A DNA stretch of 64,000 nt, taken from contig JAJFGF010000046.1 of the NCBI GenBank assembly GCA_021776245.1, forward strand, positions 62,001-126,000, given 5' to 3'. Below the pieces are notes generated by a model, which was given only the letters and a program-made list of their open reading frames with translations, did no database searches and was not told the origin of the DNA. Made by a program: the position numbers and the translations under genes. The DNA is from Hyphococcus sp. Lineage in GTDB: Bacteria > Pseudomonadota > Alphaproteobacteria > Caulobacterales > Parvularculaceae. This document shows, piece after piece, positions 1 to 8,667 of the stretch (positions within the stretch are counted from its first letter, which is position 1; each line of letters begins with the position of its first letter).

Positions 1-187
1 CATAGGTTCCTTTTCCGGCGATTTTGCCGATTTCGCGGAACGAATTTTTGTCGAGAAGGCGTTTCAGACGCTCGCGCGCATCAAGCTTGCCGCGGGCCTG
101 CTGGCGCGCGAGCTTTTTCTCCCCGCCCATCTTTTCAGCAAGCGCCGCGCGGCGTTTTAGTTCGTCGAGTTTTTTGTTCCAGGGCAT
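1..187 (-). CDS. acyl-CoA carboxylase, carboxyltransferase (beta) subunit, N-terminal part
   Basis: This gene runs off the left edge; only the first 62 codons are visible. The start is the ATG at 187 (reverse strand). The peptide begins MPWNKKLDELKRR and continues with a basic, Ala-rich helix followed by GKLDARERLKRLL and a phenylalanine-containing turn. That lead-in is typical of biotin-dependent carboxyltransferase subunits of the propionyl-CoA/methylcrotonyl-CoA/geranyl-CoA group, which transfer CO2 from biotin to an acyl-CoA in the cytoplasm. The acyl-CoA-binding core is outside the window, so substrate cannot be assigned. A 20-bp perfect palindrome (248-267) lies 61-80 bp upstream of the start and is a good operator candidate. 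Confidence 0.7.
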   Translation of the reverse strand, partial: MPWNKKLDELKRRAALAEKMGGEKKLARQQARGKLDARERLKRLLDKNSFREIGKIAGKGTY

Positions 188-247
188 TGAGAGAGTTTAG
201 GGCCGTTGCTTGGCAGGTAAAGCAGCATCAGCACATCACGCTGTCCC

Positions 248-267
248 GTTGATCGCATGCGATCAAC
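248..267. promoter_or_regulatory. 20-bp perfect palindrome, candidate operator
   Basis: GTTGATCGCATGCGATCAAC reads identically on both strands. It sits in the 129-bp gap between the ccrM stop and the start of the carboxyltransferase gene. With no loop and no T-run on either side it is a poor intrinsic terminator. A dimeric regulator site controlling the carboxyltransferase gene is the better inference. Confidence 0.45.
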
Positions 268-316
268 AGCGCAGCAAATCTCTGCGTTGCAGTTCGTATC
301 AGGGATAATCAGAAAC

Positions 317-1544
<1,228 letters not shown>

Positions 1545-1548
<4 letters not shown>

Positions 1549-2195
1549 CGATTAGTTTCAATCAGCTCCGGAGAAGAGTCCGCATACAACATATTGTGGA
1601 TCGGTGCGAAGCTTTTACGGTGATGTGGTGTGACGCCATGAGCATCCAATCCGGTGCGATGCGCCGGGGCGCCATAACCTTTGTTCTTTTCCCAGGCATA
1701 AAAAGGAAATTCCCGCGCAAGTTCGCGCATCATCCGGTCGCGTGTCGTCTTTGCGATAATCGACGCGGCGGCGATCGAAAATGATTTGGCGTCGCCTTTG
1801 ACCACCGTATAGGCCGGCGCTCGCAATTTCGGTTTGATCGTCCCGTCGACGATGCAGGCATCTGGACGCAGGGGTAAATTTGCCGCTGCGCGCGACATGG
1901 CAAGAAGCGTCGCCTGCAAAATATTGATCTTGTCAATCTCATCGACACTGGCGACGCCTACGCCAATGGAAGCAACCTCCCATAAGGCCGCCGCGATTTC
2001 GCCGCGGCGTTTTTCGCTGAGTTTTTTTGAATCGCGCACGCCCTCAGGCATGGTTTCAGGGTTAAGAATAACAGCCGCGGCGACCACTGGTCCCGCCCAG
2101 GGGCCGCGGCCGGCCTCGTCGATTCCGGCGATAATCCCCGGGATGGAGCCTTCGATATCAAAGCTGGGTGCTGGCGCGGTCATGGGCAAATCCAT
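1545..2195 (-). CDS. rnhB: ribonuclease HII
   Basis: RNase HII cleaves the RNA strand of RNA/DNA hybrids and single ribonucleotides embedded in DNA. The family signature GIDEAGRGPWAGP with the first catalytic Asp-Glu pair is present near residue 26. Further conserved blocks follow: IVDG with the third acid, KGDAKSFSIAAASIIAKTTRD with the fourth, and a C-terminal GYGAPAHR. The open frame extends to a TTG at 2240, but family length favours a start at ATG 2195 or ATG 2183; neither has a convincing ribosome site, so the start is uncertain. The gene is directly upstream of ccrM on the same strand, a neighbourhood seen in other alphaproteobacteria. Confidence 0.93.
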
Positions 2196-2300
2196 TTCGA
2201 TGCCGCAACTATCCGCCGAGTCGCGCGGTCGGTAAATCAACGCAAGAGACGGCGCACCGCAACTTAATGGGCGCGCCGTCAGCGTTGTAAGGCCTTGGCA

Positions 2301-2390
2301 TCAGGCCAGTGCTGCGACTGTGTAGAGAGCCGGTGCGATCGCCGCCGCCAATACGACGACAAGGGCGATAAGCGAAAGTGAGCGCGTCAT
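2301..2390 (-). CDS. 29-residue single-pass membrane peptide
   Basis: A short frame starting at ATG 2390 encodes MTRSLSL followed by an almost unbroken hydrophobic stretch rich in Ala, Val, Leu and Ile. It would form one membrane helix with a cytoplasmic basic end. A strong AAGGAAAA ribosome site is placed correctly, which is the main support for translation. It follows the tautomerase gene (ends 2455) on the same strand and may be cotranscribed. I recognise no family. Its shape recalls the 62-residue membrane protein at 9832-10020. Confidence 0.5.
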   Translation of the reverse strand: MTRSLSLIALVVVLAAAIAPALYTVAALA

Positions 2391-2454
2391 CTGGTTTTCC
2401 TTTTCTTTTTTTCGCTGATCAGGAGCCTGATATGCAGGCTCCTGACGCGCCGGT

Positions 2455-2679
2455 TCAGGCCGCTTTTCCCGCCGCCAGGGCATGGACATCCGTTGTCTGG
2501 AGCATATTTCCTCCGATCGCCCAGTCGCCGCTGGCGATTTCATTGATCTTGACCCAGGTGACCTGGCGCATGTTTTCGCCTTCAACATCGATCATCGCTT
2601 CGGTGACTTTTTCGATGAGATCGCGCTTCTGGTTCGGCGTGAATACATCCTTGATAACGTCGATTGTTACGAGTGGCAT
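2455..2679 (-). CDS. 4-oxalocrotonate tautomerase family protein
   Basis: At 74 residues with proline directly after the initiator Met (MPLVTIDV), this fits the tautomerase superfamily, in which the freed N-terminal Pro1 is the general base for keto-enol tautomerisation. The central [14 protein letters not shown] helix and the later VTWVKINEI strand are typical. An AAGGAGAA site precedes the ATG. The length is slightly above the classical 62-residue monomer, so it may be one of the longer small-tautomerase subgroups. The physiological substrate is unknown. The gene is divergent from the regulator at 2832, which could control it. Confidence 0.8.
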   Translation of the reverse strand: MPLVTIDVIKDVFTPNQKRDLIEKVTEAMIDVEGENMRQVTWVKINEIASGDWAIGGNMLQTTDVHALAAGKAA

Positions 2680-2831
2680 ATTGAATTCTCCTTCTTTCTT
2701 TGTGGTCAGCGCCGCCGAAACTATTCCGACGCCGCGTTGATAAGAGGTCTACAGGGCTGGATGCGGCCAGGCTTGGAGGAGATATGGAGAAAAACAGGAG
2801 ATTTCGGGGAGATCGGTTATAATCGTCTGAG

Positions 2832-4397
2832 ATGATTTATGTGTTCGATGATTTTGAGCTGGATGCGGGCAAGGTCGAGCTGCGCAAGGCGGGGGCTAAT
2901 GTGGGCGTGGAACCCCAGGTTTTTTCGCTGCTCTTGCTGCTCGTTGAAAATCGTGAGCGGCTGGTATCCAAAGACGAAATTATCGAAAAAATCTGGGACG
3001 GGCGGATTGTGTCGGAATCGGCGCTGACGAGCCGCATTAAGTTCGCCCGCCAGGCGCTGGGCGATGACGGTAAGACCCAGAAATATATCCGCACATTACA
3101 CGGTCAGGGATTTCGGTTTGTCGCTGAGGCGCGCACGGCGGGGAGGCCAAAAATTGAAACAGCGCTTACGAAATTGGGTGGCGCTGCAAAGTCTGTTGTG
3201 GATGCAGGCGCAGCAAAACCGTCGATTGCCGTTTTGCCGTTCCGCCTTGTCGGTATTGCAGGGCCTTACGCAACGATTGCCGACGCATTGCCTCATGAAT
3301 TGATTTCTGAATTATCTCGATTGCGCTGGCTGTTTGTCATCGCGCGCGCATCGTCGTTCCGTTTTCGCTCTACCGATCCTGATATTGAACAGGTGGGCAA
3401 GGCGCTCAATGTCCGCTATTGCCTTTCAGGCATTGTCGAAATTGCCGGGGACCGGCTAAATATTGCTGTTGAACTCGCCGATACTCGTGATGGCGGCGTC
3501 GTTTGGGGGGATCGCTTTTCCTGCAATATTGCCGATATTCACGAAATTCGCGGGCAGATTATTTCCAAAGTCATTGCAGCGCTTGAAATTTATATTCCTC
3601 TGAACGAAGCGCGCGCTGCGCGGTTGGCTTCGCCGGAAAATCTCGACGCCTGGGCGGCCTATCATCTTGGGCTCCAGCACATGTTTCGCTTTAATGCAAA
3701 AGACAATGCTGAAGCGACAGCAATGTTTGAGTGCGCGATTGCAAAGGAACCTGATTTTGCGCGCGCCCATGCGGGTTTGTCGTTTACGCATTTTCAAAAT
3801 GTGTTCCTGCGTTATTCGGGTGAGCTGCAGGCGGATCGGACGGCGGCCAGGCGTTATGCGGAGCGCGGCATTGAACTTGATCGGCTTGATCCGTTTGTCA
3901 ATTTTACCATGGGACGCGCGCACTGGCTTGAAAGTGATCTTGACGGCAGTCTTTCCTGGCTCGACCGGGCGATTTCGCTGAGCCCGAATTATGCGCAAGG
4001 GGTTTATGCAAAGAGCTGGGCGGATACGATTTCCGGGCGCGGCGCCGCGGGTGAGGAGAACGCCAATCTTGCGATGGAGTTAAGCCCGCTTGATCCGTTT
4101 TTCTACGCCATGCTCGGAACGCGTGCATTGTCTCATCTTGTGCGCGGCGATGATCGCGCTGCGGCGCGCTGGGCCGATGAAGCAGCGCGCGCACCCGGCG
4201 CCCATGTGCTGATCGCGATGATCGCAATGGTTACAAGCAATCTGAATGGTGAACGGGATAAAGCGGCGATATGGGCGGCAAATGTGCGCGAGCGCAATCC
4301 AAATGTGACAAAGGAATATTTTTTCCAGTCATTTCCGTTTAAGGATGAAAAATCACGCGCGCGAATATCTAAGGCAATTTCCGAACTGGGTTTTTAG
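2832..4397 (+). CDS. winged-helix DNA-binding (OmpR/CadC-type) regulator with TPR region
   Basis: Residues 1-98 form a Trans_reg_C winged helix: strands MIYVFDDFELD, helices around PQVFSLLLLLVENRERLVSKDEII, and the wing YIRTLHGQGFRF. Residues ~128-250 carry the PSIAVLPF...ISELSRL...VRYCLSG pattern of TolB-like N-terminal sensor regions of adenylate-cyclase/CadC-like proteins. About residues 260-510 are TPR-like helices (for example the SPNYAQGVYAKSWADT block). No transmembrane segment is evident, unlike CadC, so it is probably a soluble one-component regulator; its ligand is unknown. There is no clear ribosome site, but TATAAT at 2818-2823 lies just before the ATG, which suggests a leaderless transcript. 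It is divergent from the tautomerase gene. Confidence 0.85.
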   Translation: MIYVFDDFELDAGKVELRKAGANVGVEPQVFSLLLLLVENRERLVSKDEIIEKIWDGRIVSESALTSRIKFARQALGDDGKTQKYIRTLHGQGFRFVAEARTAGRPKIETALTKLGGAAKSVVDAGAAKPSIAVLPFRLVGIAGPYATIADALPHELISELSRLRWLFVIARASSFRFRSTDPDIEQVGKALNVRYCLSGIVEIAGDRLNIAVELADTRDGGVVWGDRFSCNIADIHEIRGQIISKVIAALEIYIPLNEARAARLASPENLDAWAAYHLGLQHMFRFNAKDNAEATAMFECAIAKEPDFARAHAGLSFTHFQNVFLRYSGELQADRTAARRYAERGIELDRLDPFVNFTMGRAHWLESDLDGSLSWLDRAISLSPNYAQGVYAKSWADTISGRGAAGEENANLAMELSPLDPFFYAMLGTRALSHLVRGDDRAAARWADEAARAPGAHVLIAMIAMVTSNLNGERDKAAIWAANVRERNPNVTKEYFFQSFPFKDEKSRARISKAISELGF

Positions 4398-4865
4398 CCA
4401 GCTTGTTTATCCAAACAGACTCGTCTGACCCGAAATCTTTCGCCGGAGATGATCTGCGGCGTGCCGGGTGAGGGCTTCACGCAGCCCAGCCGAGCTGCTT
4501 GCGAGCGGAGCGGTGATACTGGTTGATAAGTTGCGCAATTTTCGTTTTGACCTCAAGCGCACCTGGTGTTTTCGTCGTATCGCCGACGCTTTCGGCAAGG
4601 GACTTGGGATCAGGCGAGAAGAAAGGGCCTGCAATTAATCAATGATTGCAGGCCGCGCCCGGTTTCATTGGGCTTCGCTATGATAACGGGGACAAGCCGC
4701 TGATTTCGAGTGTTGGCGTTTGTTGCATAATAAGCGAACATGAGTGCCTGATTTTGACGTGAGCTTCCAGGATCAGCCAGATTGGCTAAAGGCCGCAGCA
4801 CTCACTATCTTCAACTTGCAGTGCGGATGTGCTCAGTTAGGAAAAAAGCTTTCGGGATTGGCGTA
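4398..4865. other. gene-poor stretch with a possible gene remnant and a hairpin
   Basis: No intact gene is convincing here. On the minus strand, protein-like sequence runs from about 4634 to 4470 in one frame (SPDPKSLAESVGDTTKTPG, then a helix ending RSARKQLGWAA and a stop). A protein-like tail continues in a shifted frame to about 4410, ending SGQTSLFG. This looks like the decayed 3' end of a gene carrying a frameshift. The product is not recognised. A hairpin at 4626-4654 bounds it. Confidence 0.35.
4626..4654. repeat. 10-bp inverted repeat hairpin
   Basis: GGCCTGCAAT (4626-4635) and ATTGCAGGCC (4645-4654) pair perfectly around a 9-nt loop. No T-run follows on either strand, so an intrinsic terminator is not clear. 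Confidence 0.5.
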
Positions 4866-5984
4866 ATGAGCGACAAGAATATTATTGACCAACATGTTAA
4901 GATGACACTGAAGACGATGAAGAAGCCCCTTTCACCGGGCGACCAAGTGTTCGAATTTGATCTTTATGACGATGAGGGGCGTCCGTTCAATTCCGCCAGC
5001 GACTATCTGGCGGGACGGCCATTGCTGCTTGTTTTTGCCCCGGCTGAACCGGACGCGGCTTCAGAGTCAGAATTGCGGGCATTTTGCGGTCTCGAAGAGA
5101 AATTGCAAACTATGGGCGCCAATAGGGTCCTCTTGTCGCTTGAACAGGACAATGAAAAGCTGCGTGCATTCAAACGACGTATACAATGGCCCGGGGCGGC
5201 GATTTCAGATCCCACGGGACGGGTGTTTGCTCAATATGGCCTTGTTAAGGACGAGGATATGCCTGGCGCAGTTGGGCTGCGAACGGTCGTCATTTCACCG
5301 CAACGAAGAATATCGGGAATCTTTGATTCTCCGTTTTTGTCAGACCACGCTAATCGTTGCGTCGAAACAATCATCCGCACTAGCGCTTGTGAAGAAAGCT
5401 TTGTTGCCGACCATGCGCCAGTGTTGATCATCCCGCATGTGTTTTCTAAACAGGAATGCGTTAAGCTTATCGATTATTACGAACGCGAGTCGCACATTGT
5501 TGATTTTGATCGCAACAATCCAGCCATGAAGGAATGTGATACTAAAGCGCCAATTTGGGACCATAATCGTCAGGACAGGATTGATCTTGTTATTAAACAC
5601 CCAGTAACGGTGCAGACCGTAAATCAACGTATCTTTCAGCGCGTTACGCCATTGATAAAAAAAGCCTTTGGTTATGAAGCGAACCAACGGGAGTCGATTA
5701 ATATCGCGCGATATGAAGGGCCGCGAAGCGGCATAGCAATGGGGCACCGCGATAATGTCATTGCTGAGGCGGCCCATCGTCGTTTTGCTCTGTCGGTTGC
5801 GCTCAACGACGATTTTGAGGGTGGTGAAATCGTTTTTCGCGAATTCTCTAACCACGGTTACCGCGCCGCAGTGGGCGCCGCATTGGTTTTTTCGTCCTCG
5901 CTGCTCCACGAGATTTTAGAGACCAAAAGTGGGCGCCGGTATGCTCTAATTTCACACCTCTATAGCGACACTGCGCAGAAATAG
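4866..5984 (+). CDS. fusion of a peroxiredoxin-like domain and a 2OG-Fe(II) oxygenase
   Basis: Counting from ATG 4866 (372 residues), the first ~165 residues have a thioredoxin/AhpC-type fold: PLSPGDQVFEFDLYDDEG, then LLLVFAP, a KRRIQWPGAAISDPTG block, and the TVVISPQRRISGIFD strand. The peroxidatic Cys of the PxxxTxxC motif is absent (the segment reads FAPAEPDAASESEL), so thiol peroxidase activity is unlikely. The C-terminal half is a prolyl-4-hydroxylase-type double-stranded beta helix with Fe ligands H294xD296 (GHRDN) and H348 (LLHEI), and an Arg near 357 for 2-oxoglutarate. A frame extension to 4782 exists but lacks support. The hydroxylation target is unknown. It is convergent with the radical SAM gene, five bases away. 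Confidence 0.8.
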   Translation: MSDKNIIDQHVKMTLKTMKKPLSPGDQVFEFDLYDDEGRPFNSASDYLAGRPLLLVFAPAEPDAASESELRAFCGLEEKLQTMGANRVLLSLEQDNEKLRAFKRRIQWPGAAISDPTGRVFAQYGLVKDEDMPGAVGLRTVVISPQRRISGIFDSPFLSDHANRCVETIIRTSACEESFVADHAPVLIIPHVFSKQECVKLIDYYERESHIVDFDRNNPAMKECDTKAPIWDHNRQDRIDLVIKHPVTVQTVNQRIFQRVTPLIKKAFGYEANQRESINIARYEGPRSGIAMGHRDNVIAEAAHRRFALSVALNDDFEGGEIVFREFSNHGYRAAVGAALVFSSSLLHEILETKSGRRYALISHLYSDTAQK

Positions 5985-5989
5985 ATTTC

Positions 5990-7162
5990 TTACTTGCCAC
6001 GTTTATGAACGCGGTCCTGTTCAAACAAGCTCATCTGGCCTGAAACTTCGGAAGGCACTCTAAATTGCGAAAGGTCAAGCGGCGGCTTTTCCCGGTCAAA
6101 GCCAAACCGTGAGCGTGCGGCGCGATAGCGCTGGCCAATGAGTTGGGCATAAGGGCTCTTAATCTCGCGCCCCCGCGACCAATGCGGATCATATTCCTTA
6201 CCGCCATTGATGTCGCGAATATGACGCATGATGCGATTGGCGCGCGCGGGCGCAAACGCCTCAAGCCATTCCTGAAACAAATGCGAGACCTCAAGCGGCA
6301 GACGCAATATCGTATAGGCGGAAAATGTTGCGCCGAGATCTGCAGACTTTTCCATGATCGTTTCCATTTCATGGTCGTTGAGCCCGGGTATCATCGGTCC
6401 CGTCATGACGCCAACGCTTATGCCTGCATCTGCAAGTTTCCTAATTGTGTCTAATCGTTTGGATGGCGACGCGGCGCGCGGCTCCATGGATCTGGCAAGC
6501 GCGTTATCCAGCGTCGTGATTGAAACCATGGCCCGCGCAAGATTCTTTGCCGCCATGGGCGCAAGAATATCGATGTCGCGGGTGATAAGATGCGCTTTGG
6601 TGACAATCGAAACCGGATGATTGAATCGTGAAAAAGTTGAAAGCACGCTGCGCATGATTTGAAATTTGCGCTCGATCGGCTGGTATGGGTCCGTATTTGT
6701 TCCCATAGCGACGATTTGCGGTTTGTAGTTTTTGTTGGAGAGTTCTTTTTCCAATAATTTGGGGGCGGTGGGTTTGGCAAACAACCTGGTTTCAAAATCA
6801 AGTCCGGCGGAAAGGCCCATATAGGCGTGGGCAGGGCGCGCAAAACAATAAATGCAACCATGCTCGCAACCGCGATAGGGATTAATCGAGCGATCAAAAT
6901 CCACGTAAGGCGATGTGTTTGAGGTGATTATTTTCCGCGGCTTTTCGATGGTGACGTCGGTGCGCAGCGGCGGCAATTCTTCGCCGTCATTGACGGAGCT
7001 GGTTTGGGCGCCGCCATCCCATCCATCATCGATTGGTTCGCGCTTCTCAAGTTCATAGCGGCCCGATTGATTGGATCCCGCGCCGCGTCCTTTCCGGGGG
7101 GCAGGCGGTCGGTCCTCTGAAGGGCGGGGAGGACGAAAGGAAAGGGGCGCGGCGCGGGCCAT
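5990..7162 (-). CDS. PA0069/SplB-like radical SAM protein
   Basis: The 390-residue protein carries a C-x3-C-x2-C cluster motif (Cys 99, 103, 106 in the CEHGCIYCFAR segment) preceded by SINPYRGC, the signature of the COG1533 group related to spore photoproduct lyase. These bind a 4Fe-4S cluster and SAM to start radical chemistry. The TNTDPYQPIE block and GPMIPGLND are typical of the PA0069 family. The N-terminal ~75 residues are basic and low-complexity. The C-terminus carries QMSLF (376-380), a good match to the beta-clamp binding pentapeptide QL[SD]LF, which would suit a DNA-repair role. The substrate is not known for this family. Confidence 0.88.
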   Translation of the reverse strand: MARAAPLSFRPPRPSEDRPPAPRKGRGAGSNQSGRYELEKREPIDDGWDGGAQTSSVNDGEELPPLRTDVTIEKPRKIITSNTSPYVDFDRSINPYRGCEHGCIYCFARPAHAYMGLSAGLDFETRLFAKPTAPKLLEKELSNKNYKPQIVAMGTNTDPYQPIERKFQIMRSVLSTFSRFNHPVSIVTKAHLITRDIDILAPMAAKNLARAMVSITTLDNALARSMEPRAASPSKRLDTIRKLADAGISVGVMTGPMIPGLNDHEMETIMEKSADLGATFSAYTILRLPLEVSHLFQEWLEAFAPARANRIMRHIRDINGGKEYDPHWSRGREIKSPYAQLIGQRYRAARSRFGFDREKPPLDLSQFRVPSEVSGQMSLFEQDRVHKRGK

Positions 7163-7315
7163 GGCGGTAGGTTACCACCATAAAAGAACAAATCAAGAAC
7201 ATTTTTTCCGCAGTTTTGTAAACGCCCGAAAATCGAACGCATTGGTTTATTGATTGCCTTGCCGGGTCTGGCCCCGTCTTTATGAAGGCGCCTCTGGTGA
7301 AAGGGTTTTGTCCGC

Positions 7316-8002
7316 TTGATTTCCGTTGTGATCCCCACATTGAACGCGGCATTGCGGCTCGGCGCTTGTCTCGATGCGCTTGTGCAGCCGGTGATCGACG
7401 GTGTTGTGAAAGAGGTGATTATTGTCGATGGCGGATCGTCGGATGATACGCTGACGATCGTCGATGGCTTTGGGGCAAAGTTTCTGACGGCCCCGCCAGG
7501 GCGCGGCGGGCAATTGAGAGCAGGCGCGGCTGCGGCGTCGGGTGACTGGCAATTGTTCTTGCACGCCGACACCGTGCTGCAAAATGAGTGGGCCGCAGAG
7601 GCCAGAATTTTCATTGAGAAAAACCCTCACCATGCGGGCGTCTTCACGCTTGCATTCGAGGCGCCGGGTCTGGCGCCGCGAATTGTTTCAGCTGGAGCGA
7701 TGTTGCGCACGAAACTGTTCAAAAGTCCGTATGGAGATCAGGGGCTTCTTATTTCAAAAACTGTCTATGAGGAAATCGGCGGCTATCGCGATATGCCGCT
7801 GTTTGAGGATGTCGATATTGTGCAACGGCTGCTGCAAATAAAAGGCGCCAATGCGCTCCATATCCTGGCGGCGAAAGCTGCAACCTCCGCTGAGCGGTAC
7901 GAACGGGAAGGCTATCTGCGCCGGGTTTTGAAAAATGCGCTTTTGCTTGCGCGGTTTCATCTTGGCGCGTCGCCGGAAAAGCTCAGGGAGGCCTATCGCT
8001 GA
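7316..8002 (+). CDS. TIGR04283-type family 2 glycosyltransferase
   Basis: This 228-residue GT-A protein opens with SVVIPTLNA and has EVIIVDGGSSDDT, the nucleotide-binding strand-loop, then GRGGQLRAGA and FLHADT (DxD-like metal site) and a later GGYRDMPLFEDVD acceptor loop. That is the transferase-2, rSAM/selenodomain-associated subgroup. No ATG is available; the frame is closed upstream at 7298, so the TTG at 7316, preceded by AAAGGG, is the start. The stop overlaps the next start (TGATG), so the two transferases are translationally coupled. The acceptor is unknown. Confidence 0.88.
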   Translation: MISVVIPTLNAALRLGACLDALVQPVIDGVVKEVIIVDGGSSDDTLTIVDGFGAKFLTAPPGRGGQLRAGAAAASGDWQLFLHADTVLQNEWAAEARIFIEKNPHHAGVFTLAFEAPGLAPRIVSAGAMLRTKLFKSPYGDQGLLISKTVYEEIGGYRDMPLFEDVDIVQRLLQIKGANALHILAAKAATSAERYEREGYLRRVLKNALLLARFHLGASPEKLREAYR

Positions 8003-8616
8003 TGCGCGGCACGGTAATTATTTTCGTCAAGGCGCCGCGCGCCGGCCAGGTGAAAACCCGCCTTGGCGCCGACATCGGCATGGGCCGCGCCGCAGCGCTT
8101 TTCCGCGTTATGACGGAACGGACAATCGCTGAGGCGGAAAAAGGCGGTTGGCGCGTAATGCTTGCTGTTGATCCAGGTTCGGCGCTGCACGGATGGGACG
8201 CCCTGTGGCCGCCGCATCTCGGGCGCATGGCGCAGGGGCCAGGTGATCTTGGCGCGCGTATGAAGCGGGTTCTCGGAGCAGCGCCTCAGGGGCCGGTTGT
8301 GATCATCGGTTCTGACGCGCCTGGGTTTCGAGCGCGGCATCTCTATCAGGCATTCGCCGCGCTCGGGCGGGCCGATGCTGTATTCGGGCCGGCCGCAGAT
8401 GGCGGCTATTGGCTGATTGGCTTCGCATGTCGCCGCCCTATTGCGATCTCTGGGCCGGATCTTTTTGACGGGGTCAGATGGTCGACGAAACATGCGCTGA
8501 AAGATACGCGCAAAAGCCTGCCGCCAGCGTATATTGTTCTAATGCTTGAGCAATTGCACGATATTGACGACGCATCAGACCTCGCGGCGTTGGGCGCACA
8601 TGCAACCGCGCGTTGA
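8002..8616 (+). CDS. TIGR04282/DUF2064 glycosyltransferase-like protein
   Basis: The 204-residue protein has a CofC/MobA-like nucleotidyl- or glycosyltransferase fold: FVKAPRAGQVKTRLG at the N-terminus (nucleotide-binding), IIGSDAPG in the middle and DAVFGPAADGGYWLIG toward the C-terminus. It belongs to the DUF2064 group that accompanies TIGR04283 transferases, named for arsenosugar biosynthesis clusters where they sit near the radical SAM enzyme ArsS. Here the only nearby radical SAM gene is the PA0069-type, divergent, so an arsenosugar role is not supported. The ATG overlaps the upstream stop by one base. Confidence 0.87.
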   Translation: MRGTVIIFVKAPRAGQVKTRLGADIGMGRAAALFRVMTERTIAEAEKGGWRVMLAVDPGSALHGWDALWPPHLGRMAQGPGDLGARMKRVLGAAPQGPVVIIGSDAPGFRARHLYQAFAALGRADAVFGPAADGGYWLIGFACRRPIAISGPDLFDGVRWSTKHALKDTRKSLPPAYIVLMLEQLHDIDDASDLAALGAHATAR

Positions 8617-8667
8617 CGTCTAACGACCGCCGCGCCAATGATCACTATGGATAGATGGAGAGGGATG

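Noticed and set aside
4610-4801. 63-residue minus-strand frame upstream of the 2OG-oxygenase gene
   Set aside because: It crosses the hairpin at 4626-4654, has no ribosome site and no recognisable domain.
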